The notes beneath the pieces were generated by a model. The model had not been told where the DNA came from. It was given only the letters and a program-made list of their open reading frames with translations, and did not search any database. A stretch of 64,000 bases of DNA from NCBI RefSeq assembly GCF_008364795.1, contig NZ_VTTM01000004.1, positions 160,770-224,769 of the forward strand, in the 5' to 3' direction. The DNA is from Azospirillum oryzae (GTDB lineage: Bacteria > Pseudomonadota > Alphaproteobacteria > Azospirillales > Azospirillaceae). Made by a program: the position numbers and the translations under genes. Shown here piece by piece: positions 56,492-64,000 of this stretch; the stretch's first letter is position 1, and each line of letters starts with the position of its first letter.

Positions 56492-57127
56492 TTGAGCGAC
56501 ATCATTGAACAGAGCGGGGAAAAGAGCGGCATCGAGAATCCGGGCGGCGGCATCGGCTATGGCGGAAACCCGGTTCCCGCCATCCTTCAGCCCACCCTGA
56601 CCGCCCTCGATGCACTCGATGCGCAGGTCCACGACATCGTCACCTGCGATCCCGGCCCGGTCAGCCATGCGCTGGCGACCGCGGGCCATTACGCCATAAA
56701 GCGGCATGTGCTGATCCCCGGCTTCGCCATCGCCGGCATCGTCGGGCTGCTGACCGGTCAACCGGATCTGCGCCGCGCCGGCAGCGTCGGCGTGGCCGGT
56801 CTGGTGGTGACGGCGACCGCCAGCCGCTCGATCAAGCGCTATGTGAAGCGTCGGCGCCCGGATGAATGCGCCCCGCGCCGCAAACCGGGATGGCGCATCA
56901 GCGCGCGGTCGCTGCCGTCCGGACATGCGGCGAGCGCTTTTGCCGCGGCGACGGCGCTCGCCACCGTCAGCCGGTCGCCGGCACAGAGCCTGATGATCTA
57001 CGGAACGGCGGCGGCGCTCGCCGGCGGACGGGTGGTCCGACACCGGCATTGGGCATCCGACGTGCTGGCCGGCGCCCTGCTGGGAACGGCGCTTACGCTT
57101 GTGGCGCGGCGCCTTCTGGCGCGCTGA
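56492..57127 (+). CDS. PAP2-family membrane phosphatase
   Basis: A 211-residue protein of the phosphatidic acid phosphatase type 2/haloperoxidase superfamily. The three active-site motifs are complete: KRYVKRRRPDE (KxxxxxxRP), SLPSGHAAS (PSGH) and GGRVVRHRHWASD (the R-x5-H-x3-D block). There are hydrophobic helices at about 75-115 and 145-205. The start is TTG at 56492 with GAGGA seven bases upstream; no ATG fits. Substrate may be a phospholipid or undecaprenyl diphosphate. It converges with the replication initiator, with stops four bases apart. Confidence 0.85.
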   Translation: MSDIIEQSGEKSGIENPGGGIGYGGNPVPAILQPTLTALDALDAQVHDIVTCDPGPVSHALATAGHYAIKRHVLIPGFAIAGIVGLLTGQPDLRRAGSVGVAGLVVTATASRSIKRYVKRRRPDECAPRRKPGWRISARSLPSGHAASAFAAATALATVSRSPAQSLMIYGTAAALAGGRVVRHRHWASDVLAGALLGTALTLVARRLLAR

Positions 57128-57131
57128 GCCG

Positions 57132-58364
57132 CTATTTCTTCGGCAGCGGCAGAGCGGCCTGTTGCGGCTTGGCCGGATCGGCGAGCCGCTTGGCGCGCTT
57201 GTTGCGGACCTCCGCCGCCTCCCCCGCCTTCAACGGCACGAAACCGTCGGGACGCATGGCGTTGCCGACGATCTGCTTGAGCAGGTCGATGTTGGTGGTC
57301 TGCACCCGGCGGCCGCGGCGGACCTGATCCAGGAACTTCTGCGACGGGGTCAGCACATAGTCGATGGCGTCGATGCGCTTGCCGACCTTGGTGTATTCTT
57401 TGTCGGCGACGTCGAGGATCCCCTCTTCCACCAGCGCGTCGACGGCGGAGGTCACCACGCGCAGCGTGTCGCGGCGGCGCGACCACTCGTTCATGCCGCT
57501 GTTCTTGATGATCTCGTCGGCGCTGATCGAGATCGGCTTCGCCTCGTCGTCGGCGGTGTCGTATTCGATCGACAGGCGGTTGTAGAGCCAGCGCGACACC
57601 GGCGACTTCAGCTTCATCAGCCAGGCGTAGGAGACCGGCTTGAACTCCAGATCGCGGATCGCGGCGGAGACCAGCGGGTTGAATTCCAGATAGGTTTCCT
57701 CGACCCCGCCATCCTCATCGATCAGATCCGGGCGCGAACGGATCGCCAGCACCGGGAAGGCGGTGGATTCCAGCAGGTTCTGCCCGCGGCTCTTCTTCCC
57801 CGGCTCGGCGCTGCCGCCGGTGGAGATGATGATGCGCGACCGCGCTAGGATGGTCAGGGATTCGCGGATGTCCTGGATCGACAGGGTGTGGTTGACCGCC
57901 CGTAGTTCGCGCTGGATCTCGTAGAGGCTGAAGCGCATCTGCACCTTGTCGCGGTTCTCGCCGGTCAGCGACAGGCGCGAGCGGTCCATGGCCAGACGGC
58001 GGACGACCTGCTCCACCACCTGCTCGCGCTCAGACGGGAAGATCTCGACTTCGACCAGATCCGGTCCGGCACCGGGAGCGCGGTCGTCCCTCTTCGCAGT
58101 GCTGAGCCGGTCGATACGGGCGGGTTGGACAGTCAGGCGATAGTTGCGGCCGCGGAAGGCGAACTCGCGCCGCACCGACTTGATGAAGTTGTCCTTGGTG
58201 ACCAGCTCGCCCTTGTCCTTGGCGGCCTTTTCCTTGTCGTTGTCGCGGGAGACGAAGACGAAGCGCGGCGCCAGATCGTAGAGCGCGATCAGGTGCGATT
58301 GCGAACGGTCTTCCAGCTCGAACAGGATGAGTTGCGCGGCGCTGGTCGGGGCCATCTTGGTCAT
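57132..58364 (-). CDS. plasmid replication initiator protein (RepA/RPA family)
   Basis: A 410-residue protein of the replication initiator protein A family found on alphaproteobacterial plasmids. Seen are the N-terminal ILFELEDRSQSHLIALYDLAPRFVF region, a first winged-helix-like region around 100-200 and a second around 230-360 with YLEFNPLVSAAI, PVSRWLYNRLSIEYD and EEGILDVADKEY. It should bind the iterons that lie directly upstream of it and start replication. The ATG at 58364 with GGAGA six bases upstream is used; the frame runs on to 58646 but into the iteron array. The first iteron array begins 83 bases upstream of the ATG, so RepA may also repress its own promoter. Confidence 0.85.
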   Translation of the reverse strand: MTKMAPTSAAQLILFELEDRSQSHLIALYDLAPRFVFVSRDNDKEKAAKDKGELVTKDNFIKSVRREFAFRGRNYRLTVQPARIDRLSTAKRDDRAPGAGPDLVEVEIFPSEREQVVEQVVRRLAMDRSRLSLTGENRDKVQMRFSLYEIQRELRAVNHTLSIQDIRESLTILARSRIIISTGGSAEPGKKSRGQNLLESTAFPVLAIRSRPDLIDEDGGVEETYLEFNPLVSAAIRDLEFKPVSYAWLMKLKSPVSRWLYNRLSIEYDTADDEAKPISISADEIIKNSGMNEWSRRRDTLRVVTSAVDALVEEGILDVADKEYTKVGKRIDAIDYVLTPSQKFLDQVRRGRRVQTTNIDLLKQIVGNAMRPDGFVPLKAGEAAEVRNKRAKRLADPAKPQQAALPLPKK

Positions 58365-58446
58365 GAACGTCTCCGAAGGTCGGGAGTAACCATGGCGCGC
58401 CGGACCCGCCGGTGCAACAGAACGCGGAGAAATTACCGCATCCGGG

Positions 58447-58527
58447 ATGGAGCGACAGCCCGCGCATATGGCGCCACCCCCCGCGATGATGGAGCAACGG
58501 CCCGCGGTTATGGAGCGACAGCCCGCG
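58447..58527. repeat. iteron array I: four direct 18-bp repeats, period 21 bp
   Basis: Repeats start at 58447, 58468, 58489 and 58510, exactly 21 bases apart; consensus ATGGAGCGACAGCCCGCG. Copies 1 and 4 are identical; copies 2 and 3 differ at three or two positions. The period is two helical turns, so initiator monomers would bind on one face. They lie between the initiator gene and array II. Confidence 0.9.
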
Positions 58528-58628
58528 ATTGGCCCGTGAGAACCGTCCTGCCGGGGTACGTGACCGTGACTCCTTGAAGAATCGGGAAGAATCGGCGCCG
58601 GTGGACCGGCGGGCTTGCCGGGCGGAAC

Positions 58629-58906
58629 CGCGGGCTGCCACTCCATGGATGGCAGGCACGGATGCGAGAGGGACCGGATTGCCCGCGATTGCCCCTATCC
58701 GCGGTCCATCGCGGGCTGTTGCTCCAGGATTGGCCGGGATCGCGGGCGGGCGGCAGGGGCCAAATCGCGGGCAAAGGCTCCAGGACCGCGGCCAAAGGCA
58801 TCAGGATTCCGATTCGGCAGGGAACCGCGAGCCGATGCTCCATGGTCGCGGGCAGGGGCTTTACGGTCGCGGGCTGTCGCTCACCATGTGCGGGCTGCCG
58901 CTCCAT
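58629..58906. repeat. iteron array II: eight inverted-orientation repeats, oriV core
   Basis: The same 18-bp unit in reverse orientation (consensus CGCGGGCTGTCGCTCCAT) begins at 58629, 58710, 58766, 58787, 58826, 58847, 58868 and 58889. The last four are again 21 bases apart, as are 58766 and 58787. Some copies are degenerate (58787, 58826, 58847). The whole 682-base gap 58365-59046 has no gene. Two arrays in opposite orientation around a central spacer suggest an origin with handcuffing-type copy control. No AT-rich melting region or clear DnaA box was noticed. Confidence 0.88.
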
Positions 58907-59046
58907 GGGGTGGTCATGGAGTGCCTGCCCGCGATTCGACTCTGCCATCAACCGCTTCGAATCCTCTGGACCAATCGTGACAGCCAGACATGCGGCCGTC
59001 CATGCGTCCGATCTTGCGCGGATGGCGCGGAGGAGTATCGCCACAG

Positions 59047-59949
59047 ATGACCGAGAACAGCAAAAGCCCGAACCGCACCGGGCAAAACCGCTGGGGCCGG
59101 ATCCCGGCCTGGTGGCTCGACCACCCGGACCTCGACGCCGACGGCCTCGCCGTGCTGGCGGCGCTCAGCACCTACGCCGACGAGGCGGGGGTGTGCTGGC
59201 CGTCGCAGGCGACGCTGGCGGACAAGCTGAAACGCAGCCGGCCGACCGTCAACCGGATCCTGGGCCGGCTGGAGGCGCTTGGGCTGGTCGGCATCGAACA
59301 CCGCCGCTCGTCCAACGGCGGCCGGCTGAGCTGCCGGTATCGGCTGGCGCTGACCGTCGGGAACGCGGCGGACGAGAAGGCCGGCGATGGTGCAGGGGTG
59401 GACAGCCCCGCTGACTCAGCGGCGGACTCCCCCTGTTCACCGGCGAGTCACGAACAGCCTGAACCAGAACAGATTCCTGACACGCTCCACCGGCGTGCGG
59501 ACGAGGGGATGGCACCGGCGGCCGAGGCGGTTCCGCAGGACTGGACGCCGCCGACCACCGACCGCGAGTGGGCGGCGGGACGCTTTCCCGACCTCGATGT
59601 CGATGGACATGCCGAACGCTTCGTCCAGCAGTGCCGGGCCCACGGTTACCGCTACCGCGATCCGGCTGCGGCATGGCGGTCGTGGCTTTTGCAGGACGCC
59701 GGGCGTATGGCGCCACAGCCCGCGGCAACGGCCGACGGATCCGGCGGCTGTGGATTTGGCGACCGTGGACTTGGCAACCGTGGATCGGGCAACCGTGCTG
59801 CGCGCACCGCTCCCCGCGCATCGACACCCGCCGCGGCATCCACCGCCGCCGCCAATGCGGAACAGCGCCTGTCGGCCTGGGCGAGCGTTGCGGCGCGCCT
59901 GAACGCCGGGCAATCGGCCACGCCTGCCAATCCCTGGGGGATCGCATGA
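59047..59949 (+). CDS. helix-turn-helix replication-accessory protein
   Basis: A 300-residue protein with an N-terminal HTH_36-like winged helix (residues 15-100, WWLDHPDLDADGLAVLAALSTYADEAGVCWPSQATLADKLKRSRPTVNRI as the main block), a disordered Ser/Pro/Asp-rich linker, and a segment FPDLDVDGHAERFVQQCRAHGYRYRDPAAAWRSWL (about 180-215) resembling the DnaT/replisome-organiser C-terminal domain. Such proteins are often encoded next to plasmid or phage origins. The ATG at 59047 has GGAGGAG 11 bases upstream. Its C-terminal coding region holds another iteron, at 59707. Its stop overlaps the next gene. Confidence 0.75.
   Translation: MTENSKSPNRTGQNRWGRIPAWWLDHPDLDADGLAVLAALSTYADEAGVCWPSQATLADKLKRSRPTVNRILGRLEALGLVGIEHRRSSNGGRLSCRYRLALTVGNAADEKAGDGAGVDSPADSAADSPCSPASHEQPEPEQIPDTLHRRADEGMAPAAEAVPQDWTPPTTDREWAAGRFPDLDVDGHAERFVQQCRAHGYRYRDPAAAWRSWLLQDAGRMAPQPAATADGSGGCGFGDRGLGNRGSGNRAARTAPRASTPAAASTAAANAEQRLSAWASVAARLNAGQSATPANPWGIA
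59707..59724 (+). repeat. extra iteron inside the accessory gene
   Basis: ATGGCGCCACAGCCCGCG matches the array I consensus at 16 of 18 positions and is read in the same orientation. It lies 800 bases away from array II, inside the frame of the HTH protein. Confidence 0.75.
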
Positions 59950-60587
59950 GCAACCTGCACCCGTTCCCCGCAGCACCGGCCGTTCCGCCCAGCCTGCCGC
60001 TGCCCTTCGATCCGGCGATGGCCCCGGCCCTGCGCAGCCGGATGTTGCGCGGGGCGTTGCCGGAGCCGCTGCAACGGCTGCTCGACCGCGGGCAGGTCGG
60101 GCGCCACAGCCGCTTCACCGAGGACGGTTTCGCCGACGTGGTGGAGGACTGGACGCCGCCCGATGGGGTGACGCCGCGCCATGCCGCGCTTGCCCGCCGG
60201 GCGCTTGCGGAGATCGACGAAACCATCCTGGCGCCGGCACCGGCCAACCATCTGCTGGGCCGCGTGCTGGCATTGCTCAGCCATTTTCCGGCGAAGACCA
60301 CGACGCCGGAGGTGGAGCAATTGCTCGCGATGGACTGGGCGGATGATCTGGGGGAGTTCCCGGCCTGGGCGATCGATCAGGCGGCACGCCGCTGGCGGCG
60401 GACCCGCAAATGGCGTCCGAGCATCGCCGAGATCCGCGCGCTGTGCGAAGAGGCCTGTGCCGCCGAACGGGCTCTGGCCGAGCGGTTGCGCGCCATCGCC
60501 ATGGCCGGCGAGCGAAGCGGGGAGACGGGGGGCGGATCCGCCTCTGTGCGTCCGGTGCTGGCGTCGGCGATGCGTCGCATGCGATGA
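59946..60587 (+). CDS. hypothetical protein coupled to the HTH gene, possible helicase-loader-like role
   Basis: A 213-residue protein that I cannot assign firmly. Residues 115-180 (HLLGRVLALLSHFPAKTTTPEVEQLL, DDLGEFPAWAIDQAARRWRRTRKWRPSIAEIRALCEEA) have the pattern seen in small phage and plasmid replication helpers upstream of helicase loaders. The N-terminus is Pro-rich. The ATG at 59946 overlaps the stop of the HTH gene (ATGA), so both are made together. It may help RepA load the helicase, but this is inference from position and a loose motif. Confidence 0.65.
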   Translation: MSNLHPFPAAPAVPPSLPLPFDPAMAPALRSRMLRGALPEPLQRLLDRGQVGRHSRFTEDGFADVVEDWTPPDGVTPRHAALARRALAEIDETILAPAPANHLLGRVLALLSHFPAKTTTPEVEQLLAMDWADDLGEFPAWAIDQAARRWRRTRKWRPSIAEIRALCEEACAAERALAERLRAIAMAGERSGETGGGSASVRPVLASAMRRMR

Positions 60588-60600
60588 TAGGCGCAGGGTC

Positions 60601-60671
60601 TGTCTTAGGAAGCCGGTCTGTGGCAGGGGCGACACCCTGTCGGGGCGGTGCGAAGCTAAGACATGTCTTAG
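60601..60671. promoter_or_regulatory. par operator / candidate centromere: perfect 16-bp palindrome plus half-site
   Basis: CTAAGACATGTCTTAG (60656-60671) is perfectly self-complementary. A half-copy TGTCTTAG lies at 60601-60608. Between them GACA-ccc-TGTC forms a smaller inverted repeat. The block lies 65 bases before the parA start, where autoregulatory sites and centromeres of ParA systems are often found. Confidence 0.7.
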
Positions 60672-60735
60672 ATTTGCGCCACGGCCCGGCTTTGATAAAA
60701 AAGGCCGACAGCCGATGGCGATAAGGGGCATGGGA

Positions 60736-61398
60736 ATGAGCAACGACACGGTACACGTGCCGGTGAAGCGCTTGCTGGTCAATGGCCCGAAGGGCGGGAT
60801 CGGCAAGACGACGCTCAGCCGCAACATCGCGGTGGCGGCGGCGCTCGACGGCTGCGCGGTGGCGACGCTGGACCTCGATCCGCAGCGCAGCCTGACCAAG
60901 TGGTTCGCCAAGCGTCCGGACGGCATGGCGTCCATCACCCATTTCGAGGCGGGCATGACGCCGACCGACATCCGGGCGGCGCTGGACGGCATCGCGGGCT
61001 TCGACCTGCTGGTGATCGACACGCCGCCATCGATCGAGGACCATCCGGAAGAGTTCAAGCTGCTGGCGCTGTCGTCCGACCTGATCGTCGTCCCGACCGG
61101 ACAGAGCGACGACGACCTGGATTCAGTGCGGCCCTGGATGCGCTTCGTCCGCCGCTATGGCAAGAACGCCGCCTTCGTCATGAACCGCGTCAAGCCGCGC
61201 ACCCGCGGCTTCACCGAGGCGCAACGCAAGCTGCTGGGCGACGGCCGGATCTGCCCGGTCGAGGTGCCGGATTACGAGGACATCCAGTTCACCGCGGGCC
61301 GCGGTCTCGGCCTGTTGGAGCTGAAGGGGGGCAAGGGGGCCGAGCATGTCGCCGGCGTGTGGGCCTTCGTCCGTCACGAACTGGAGCTGGCGCAATGA
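60736..61398 (+). CDS. parA: ParA-family partition ATPase
   Basis: A 220-residue ATPase with the deviant Walker A motif KGGIGKTT (Lys19-Thr26), the A' box LVIDTPPS and the Walker B-like DLIVVPTGQSDDDLDSV segment. It is the small (type Ib-like) ParA form without an N-terminal DNA-binding domain, so the operator is more likely bound by its partner. The ATG at 60736 is preferred because AAGGGG lies seven bases upstream; ATGs at 60730 and 60715 are alternatives. It overlaps the next gene by four bases. Confidence 0.88.
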   Translation: MSNDTVHVPVKRLLVNGPKGGIGKTTLSRNIAVAAALDGCAVATLDLDPQRSLTKWFAKRPDGMASITHFEAGMTPTDIRAALDGIAGFDLLVIDTPPSIEDHPEEFKLLALSSDLIVVPTGQSDDDLDSVRPWMRFVRRYGKNAAFVMNRVKPRTRGFTEAQRKLLGDGRICPVEVPDYEDIQFTAGRGLGLLELKGGKGAEHVAGVWAFVRHELELAQ

Positions 61399-61964
61399 GC
61401 GGGTTCAAGCAGGTTTCCAAGGCCCAGGCCCGCCGCCACATTGCCGTGGACGAACGGATCGAACGCATGTCGGAAGCGACGGTCGACCTTGTCCGCCGCG
61501 AGGAGTTCGTCCAGGAAATCTCCACCCTCTGGCGCAGCGCGCAGGAGAAGTTCCTGCTGATCGGCCGCTATCTGGTCCAGGCGCGGGCACGCCTGCCGCA
61601 TGGCGAGTTCCAGGCGATGGTCGAGAACGAGCTGCCATTCGGCTATCAGGTCGCCTATCAGCTGCGCATGGTGGCGGAGGCGGTGGACAGCGGGCGATTG
61701 CCCGGACCGAAGTTGCCGCCGAGCTACGCCACCGTCTACCAGCTCGCCACCCTGACCAGCGAGCAGCTGCGGTTGGCCGACCAGCGCAACCTGATCCGGC
61801 CCGACGTCACCCGGCCGGAAATCGTCCGCTTCAAGCGCGATCTGCGGAACAAGGCGATCGACCATGTCAGCCGCCGCGAGGCGCTGGAGGCGGAGCGCGA
61901 CCGGCTGCGCGAGCGGCTGGCGGTGCTGGAGGCGGAACTGGCGACGCTGGCCGACGAGGACTGA
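61395..61964 (+). CDS. partition-partner candidate (DUF3102-like, not canonical ParB)
   Basis: A 189-residue protein in the ParB position. The middle part (about 40-110, FLLIGRYLVQARARLPHGEFQAMVENELPFGYQVAYQLRMVAEAVDSG) resembles DUF3102-like plasmid/phage DNA-binding regions; the C-terminus (about 145-185) is a coiled coil (REALEAERDRLRERLAVLEAELATL). The ParB N-terminal CTPase motifs are missing. Translational coupling to parA (ATGA overlap) supports a role as centromere-binding partner. The palindrome at 60656 is the likely site. Confidence 0.7.
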   Translation: MSGFKQVSKAQARRHIAVDERIERMSEATVDLVRREEFVQEISTLWRSAQEKFLLIGRYLVQARARLPHGEFQAMVENELPFGYQVAYQLRMVAEAVDSGRLPGPKLPPSYATVYQLATLTSEQLRLADQRNLIRPDVTRPEIVRFKRDLRNKAIDHVSRREALEAERDRLRERLAVLEAELATLADED

Positions 61965-62021
61965 GGGCAGCCGGCGATGACGGTGCGGCGTGCGATGATC
62001 CGGAACGGGGATGGGTGAGGC

Positions 62022-62942
62022 ATGCTGGATCTGAAATCGCTGGAGACCTTCATCTGGACGATGCGGCTGGGCGGCTTCCGTCGGGCGGCGGAGCGGCTGA
62101 ACACCACCCAGCCCGCCGTCTCCGCGCGCATCGCCCAGCTTCAGGACGAGTTGGGCGTGCTGCTGTTCGAGCGTGTCGGCCGGCGGGTGGCGCCGACGCC
62201 GCAGGCGATGGTCCTGCTGACCTATGCCGAGAAGATGATGGCGCTGCGGTCGGAGCTGCTGACCGCGGTGGCGGACCGCAGCGCCATCCGCGGCGTCATC
62301 CGGCTTGGCGTGGCGGAAACGGTGGTCCACACCTGGCTCAGCCAGCTGATCGAGCGTCTGAACGCCCTCTACCCCGCCGTGTCTCTGGAAATCGAGGTGG
62401 AAACCTCCCCCAGCCTGCGCGATGCGCTCGCCCGGCATGAATTGGACGTGGCGGTGATGCTGGCCTCTTACACCGACGTGCGGTTCAGGGCGATCCCGGT
62501 CGGCAACTATCCGCTGGGCTGGGTGGCCAGTCCGGCGTTGGCGCTGCCGGCGGAGCCGGTGTCGCTGGCCGATCTGGCGGCTTGGCCGATCATCACCTTT
62601 TCCCGCACCACCCAGCCCTATGGCGTGATCCGCGAGATGTTCTCGTCCGTCGGCCTGCCGGTGCGGATGTTCGGCAACAGTTCGCTCGCCAGCGTCGTCC
62701 GGATGGCGGTGGACGCCGTCGGCGTCAGCGTGATCCCCACCGTCATCGTCCAGCGCGAATTGGCGGAGGGTCGGCTGCGGCTGATCCGGTCGCAGGCGGC
62801 CCTGCCGGGCATGACCTTCTGTGCCGCCCATTCCGCCACGGCGGAGAACCATATGGCGTCGGTGGTCGCCGATCTGGCGGCCGAGGTGGCGGCGAATTAC
62901 GAGGCGACGACCGGCAACGAGGCGCCCCAGGCCGCTGGGTGA
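62022..62942 (+). CDS. LysR-family transcriptional regulator
   Basis: A 306-residue regulator with an N-terminal winged helix (SLETFIWTMRLGGFRRAAERLNTTQPAVSARIAQLQDELG) and a LysR substrate-binding domain (about 92-295). The effector is unknown. The binding-protein gene follows on the same strand after 171 bases, and it may be a target. LysR sites usually carry T-N11-A; none was clear in that gap. Confidence 0.9.
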   Translation: MLDLKSLETFIWTMRLGGFRRAAERLNTTQPAVSARIAQLQDELGVLLFERVGRRVAPTPQAMVLLTYAEKMMALRSELLTAVADRSAIRGVIRLGVAETVVHTWLSQLIERLNALYPAVSLEIEVETSPSLRDALARHELDVAVMLASYTDVRFRAIPVGNYPLGWVASPALALPAEPVSLADLAAWPIITFSRTTQPYGVIREMFSSVGLPVRMFGNSSLASVVRMAVDAVGVSVIPTVIVQRELAEGRLRLIRSQAALPGMTFCAAHSATAENHMASVVADLAAEVAANYEATTGNEAPQAAG

Positions 62943-63113
62943 CCCCGTGCGCATAGCCGAGCGATTGATCGTCACTGTTTATCAGTCCAGATCAAAACAT
63001 ACGATTGGACGGACCCAAGACTGTTCGTGTCATCATCCTGTCAGAGGCGCAATCGAACAGCCGCAAAGGCACGCGCCGCAAGCCACCAAGGCACTGAACA
63101 GAGGAGATTCACG

Positions 63114-64000
63114 ATGCGGTTCGCGGCAGCGATCACCGAACCCACCCGCACGCCCACGGCCAACGCCCCCACCCGCCGGCAGACGATCAAGCGCATGCTT
63201 GCTGCGGCGGCCCTGCTGACCACAACCGCGCTGACCGGCATCGGCTTCGGTGCTTCTCCCGCCCATGCGGAGGACGAGATCCGCATCGGCGTGATCTATC
63301 CGCTGACCGGCGCCGCCGCCTCCACCGGTGTGGAACTGAAGGCCGCTGCCGAGCTGGCCGCCGCCATCGTCAACAAGGAAATCCCCGCCCCGCCGGGGCT
63401 GGTCGCCGGCATCGGCCTGCCGCATCTGAACGGCGCCAAGATCAAGCTGATCTTCGGCGACCATCAGGGCAACCCGCAGGTCGGCGCCACCGAGGCCGAA
63501 CGCCTCATCACCAGCGAAAAGGTCGTGGCGCTGACTGGCGCCTATTTCTCCAACGTCACCGCCACCGCCAGTCAGGTCGCCGAACGCTATGGCGTGCCCT
63601 TCCTGAACGGCGAATCCTCGTCGGCCTCGCTGACCCAGCGCAAGTTCAAATGGTTCTTCCGCACCACGCCGCATGACGACCTGTTCGTCGGCAACTTCTT
63701 CACCTTCCTCGGCGACATGGAGAAGAAGACCGGCGACAAGCTGCGCAGCGTCGCGCTGTTCAACGAGAACACGCTGTGGGGCAACGAGACGACCAAGCTG
63801 CAGGTGAAGCTGGCCGAGGAGCAGAAGTTCACCATCGCCGAGAAGATCCTCTATCCGGCGAAGACGACGCAGATGACGTCGGAGGTCCAGCGGATCAAGG
63901 CCGCCGCCCCGGCGGTCATCATGCAGTCCAGCTATCTCGGCGACGCCATCCTGTCGATGAAGACCTACAAGGAGCTGGGCTTCTCGCCGAAGATGCTGCT
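63114..64000 (+). CDS. branched-chain amino-acid-type ABC transporter substrate-binding protein, 5' part
   Basis: The frame from ATG 63114 runs past the right edge (295 codons shown, no stop). GAGGAGA lies six bases upstream. A long leader with TRRQTIK and a hydrophobic stretch ends near PAHA, which could be Tat- or Sec-exported. The mature part starts DEIRIGVIYPLTGAAASTG, followed by AAAELAAAIVNKE, typical of the Peripla_BP_6 (LivJ/UrtA-like) family; further segments such as LTGAYFSNVTATASQVAERYGVPFLNGES, TPHDDLF and LYPAKTTQMTSEVQRIKAA also fit. Ligand unknown. The LIV permease genes would be expected beyond the edge. Confidence 0.88.
   Translation, partial: MRFAAAITEPTRTPTANAPTRRQTIKRMLAAAALLTTTALTGIGFGASPAHAEDEIRIGVIYPLTGAAASTGVELKAAAELAAAIVNKEIPAPPGLVAGIGLPHLNGAKIKLIFGDHQGNPQVGATEAERLITSEKVVALTGAYFSNVTATASQVAERYGVPFLNGESSSASLTQRKFKWFFRTTPHDDLFVGNFFTFLGDMEKKTGDKLRSVALFNENTLWGNETTKLQVKLAEEQKFTIAEKILYPAKTTQMTSEVQRIKAAAPAVIMQSSYLGDAILSMKTYKELGFSPKML

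Noticed and set aside
58365..58646. Upstream extension of the initiator reading frame
   Set aside because: It would translate iteron array I, while the ATG at 58364 has a good Shine-Dalgarno and starts the family-typical N-terminus.
58447..58906. A CRISPR array for the repeats near 58.5 kb
   Set aside because: Repeats are 18 bp with 3-bp spacers, degenerate and in two orientations; no cas gene is present. They are iterons.

Overview
The window is GC-rich (roughly 68-70%), densely coded DNA. Its protein families (RepA-type initiator with ParA, PotABCD-like uptake operon, HutF/HutG-type histidine degradation, GAF, GGDEF and histidine kinase sensors, GlgX, TRAP binding protein) fit an alphaproteobacterium of the Rhodospirillales, most likely Azospirillum or a close relative. 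An iteron origin, an initiator and a parA cassette lie beside housekeeping-like catabolic operons, so the molecule is probably a large secondary replicon (megaplasmid or chromid) rather than the main chromosome. The genus and replicon type are inferences from gene content; no search was run.

Layout. 1-1000: the start of a phospholipase C/acid phosphatase-like gene running off the left edge, a small PUD/URD-like beta-sandwich protein, and an AT-rich patch. 1-10 kb: an alpha-2-macroglobulin whose thioester Cys is replaced by Ala, a membrane histidine kinase, a class I aminotransferase and a purine nucleoside permease-like protein. 10-12.5 kb: a PGPGW membrane protein, a GST gene interrupted by a single in-frame amber codon, and a TTG-started rifampin ADP-ribosyltransferase (arr) directly behind it. 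12.5-23 kb: an SLC13 permease, an AsmA protein, a compact three-gene operon (two unrecognised helical proteins plus a 2H-phosphoesterase-like protein), an EamA transporter, a zinc alcohol dehydrogenase and a class III CoA-transferase. 23-31.4 kb: a polyamine/GABA module: gabT, gabD, a divergent PuuR-like XRE-cupin regulator and a potA-potD-potB-potC operon. A palindrome between gabD and the regulator has a 13/16 match upstream of potA, which suggests one regulon.

31.4-48.7 kb: a hairpin-rich gap, an orphan TRAP binding protein, a Cache-HAMP-GGDEF cyclase, a zinc peptidase-like protein, glgX, divergent oxyR/katA with an OxyR-type half-operator over the oxyR start codon, a papain-fold toxin-like orphan of lower GC, a lipoprotein transglycosylase-SPOR fusion, a pair of FMN-barrel genes (one fused to GAF), and a GH1 beta-glucosidase. 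48.7-56.4 kb: a complete histidine utilisation locus with hutI-hutC-hutU on one strand and hutF-hutH-hutG on the other, around a promoter overlapped by nested TATAG/CTATA palindromes.

56.5-62 kb: the replication and partition block: a PAP2 phosphatase, the initiator gene, about ten 18-bp iterons in two arrays that repeat every 21 bp, two translationally coupled accessory replication genes, a perfect 16-bp palindrome, parA, and a coupled coiled-coil partner in the ParB position that is not a canonical ParB. The right edge has a LysR regulator and the 5' part of a branched-chain amino-acid-type binding protein. Inverted pairs of G/C-rich REP-like elements sit in several intergenic gaps. No tRNA, rRNA, CRISPR array or insertion sequence was seen.
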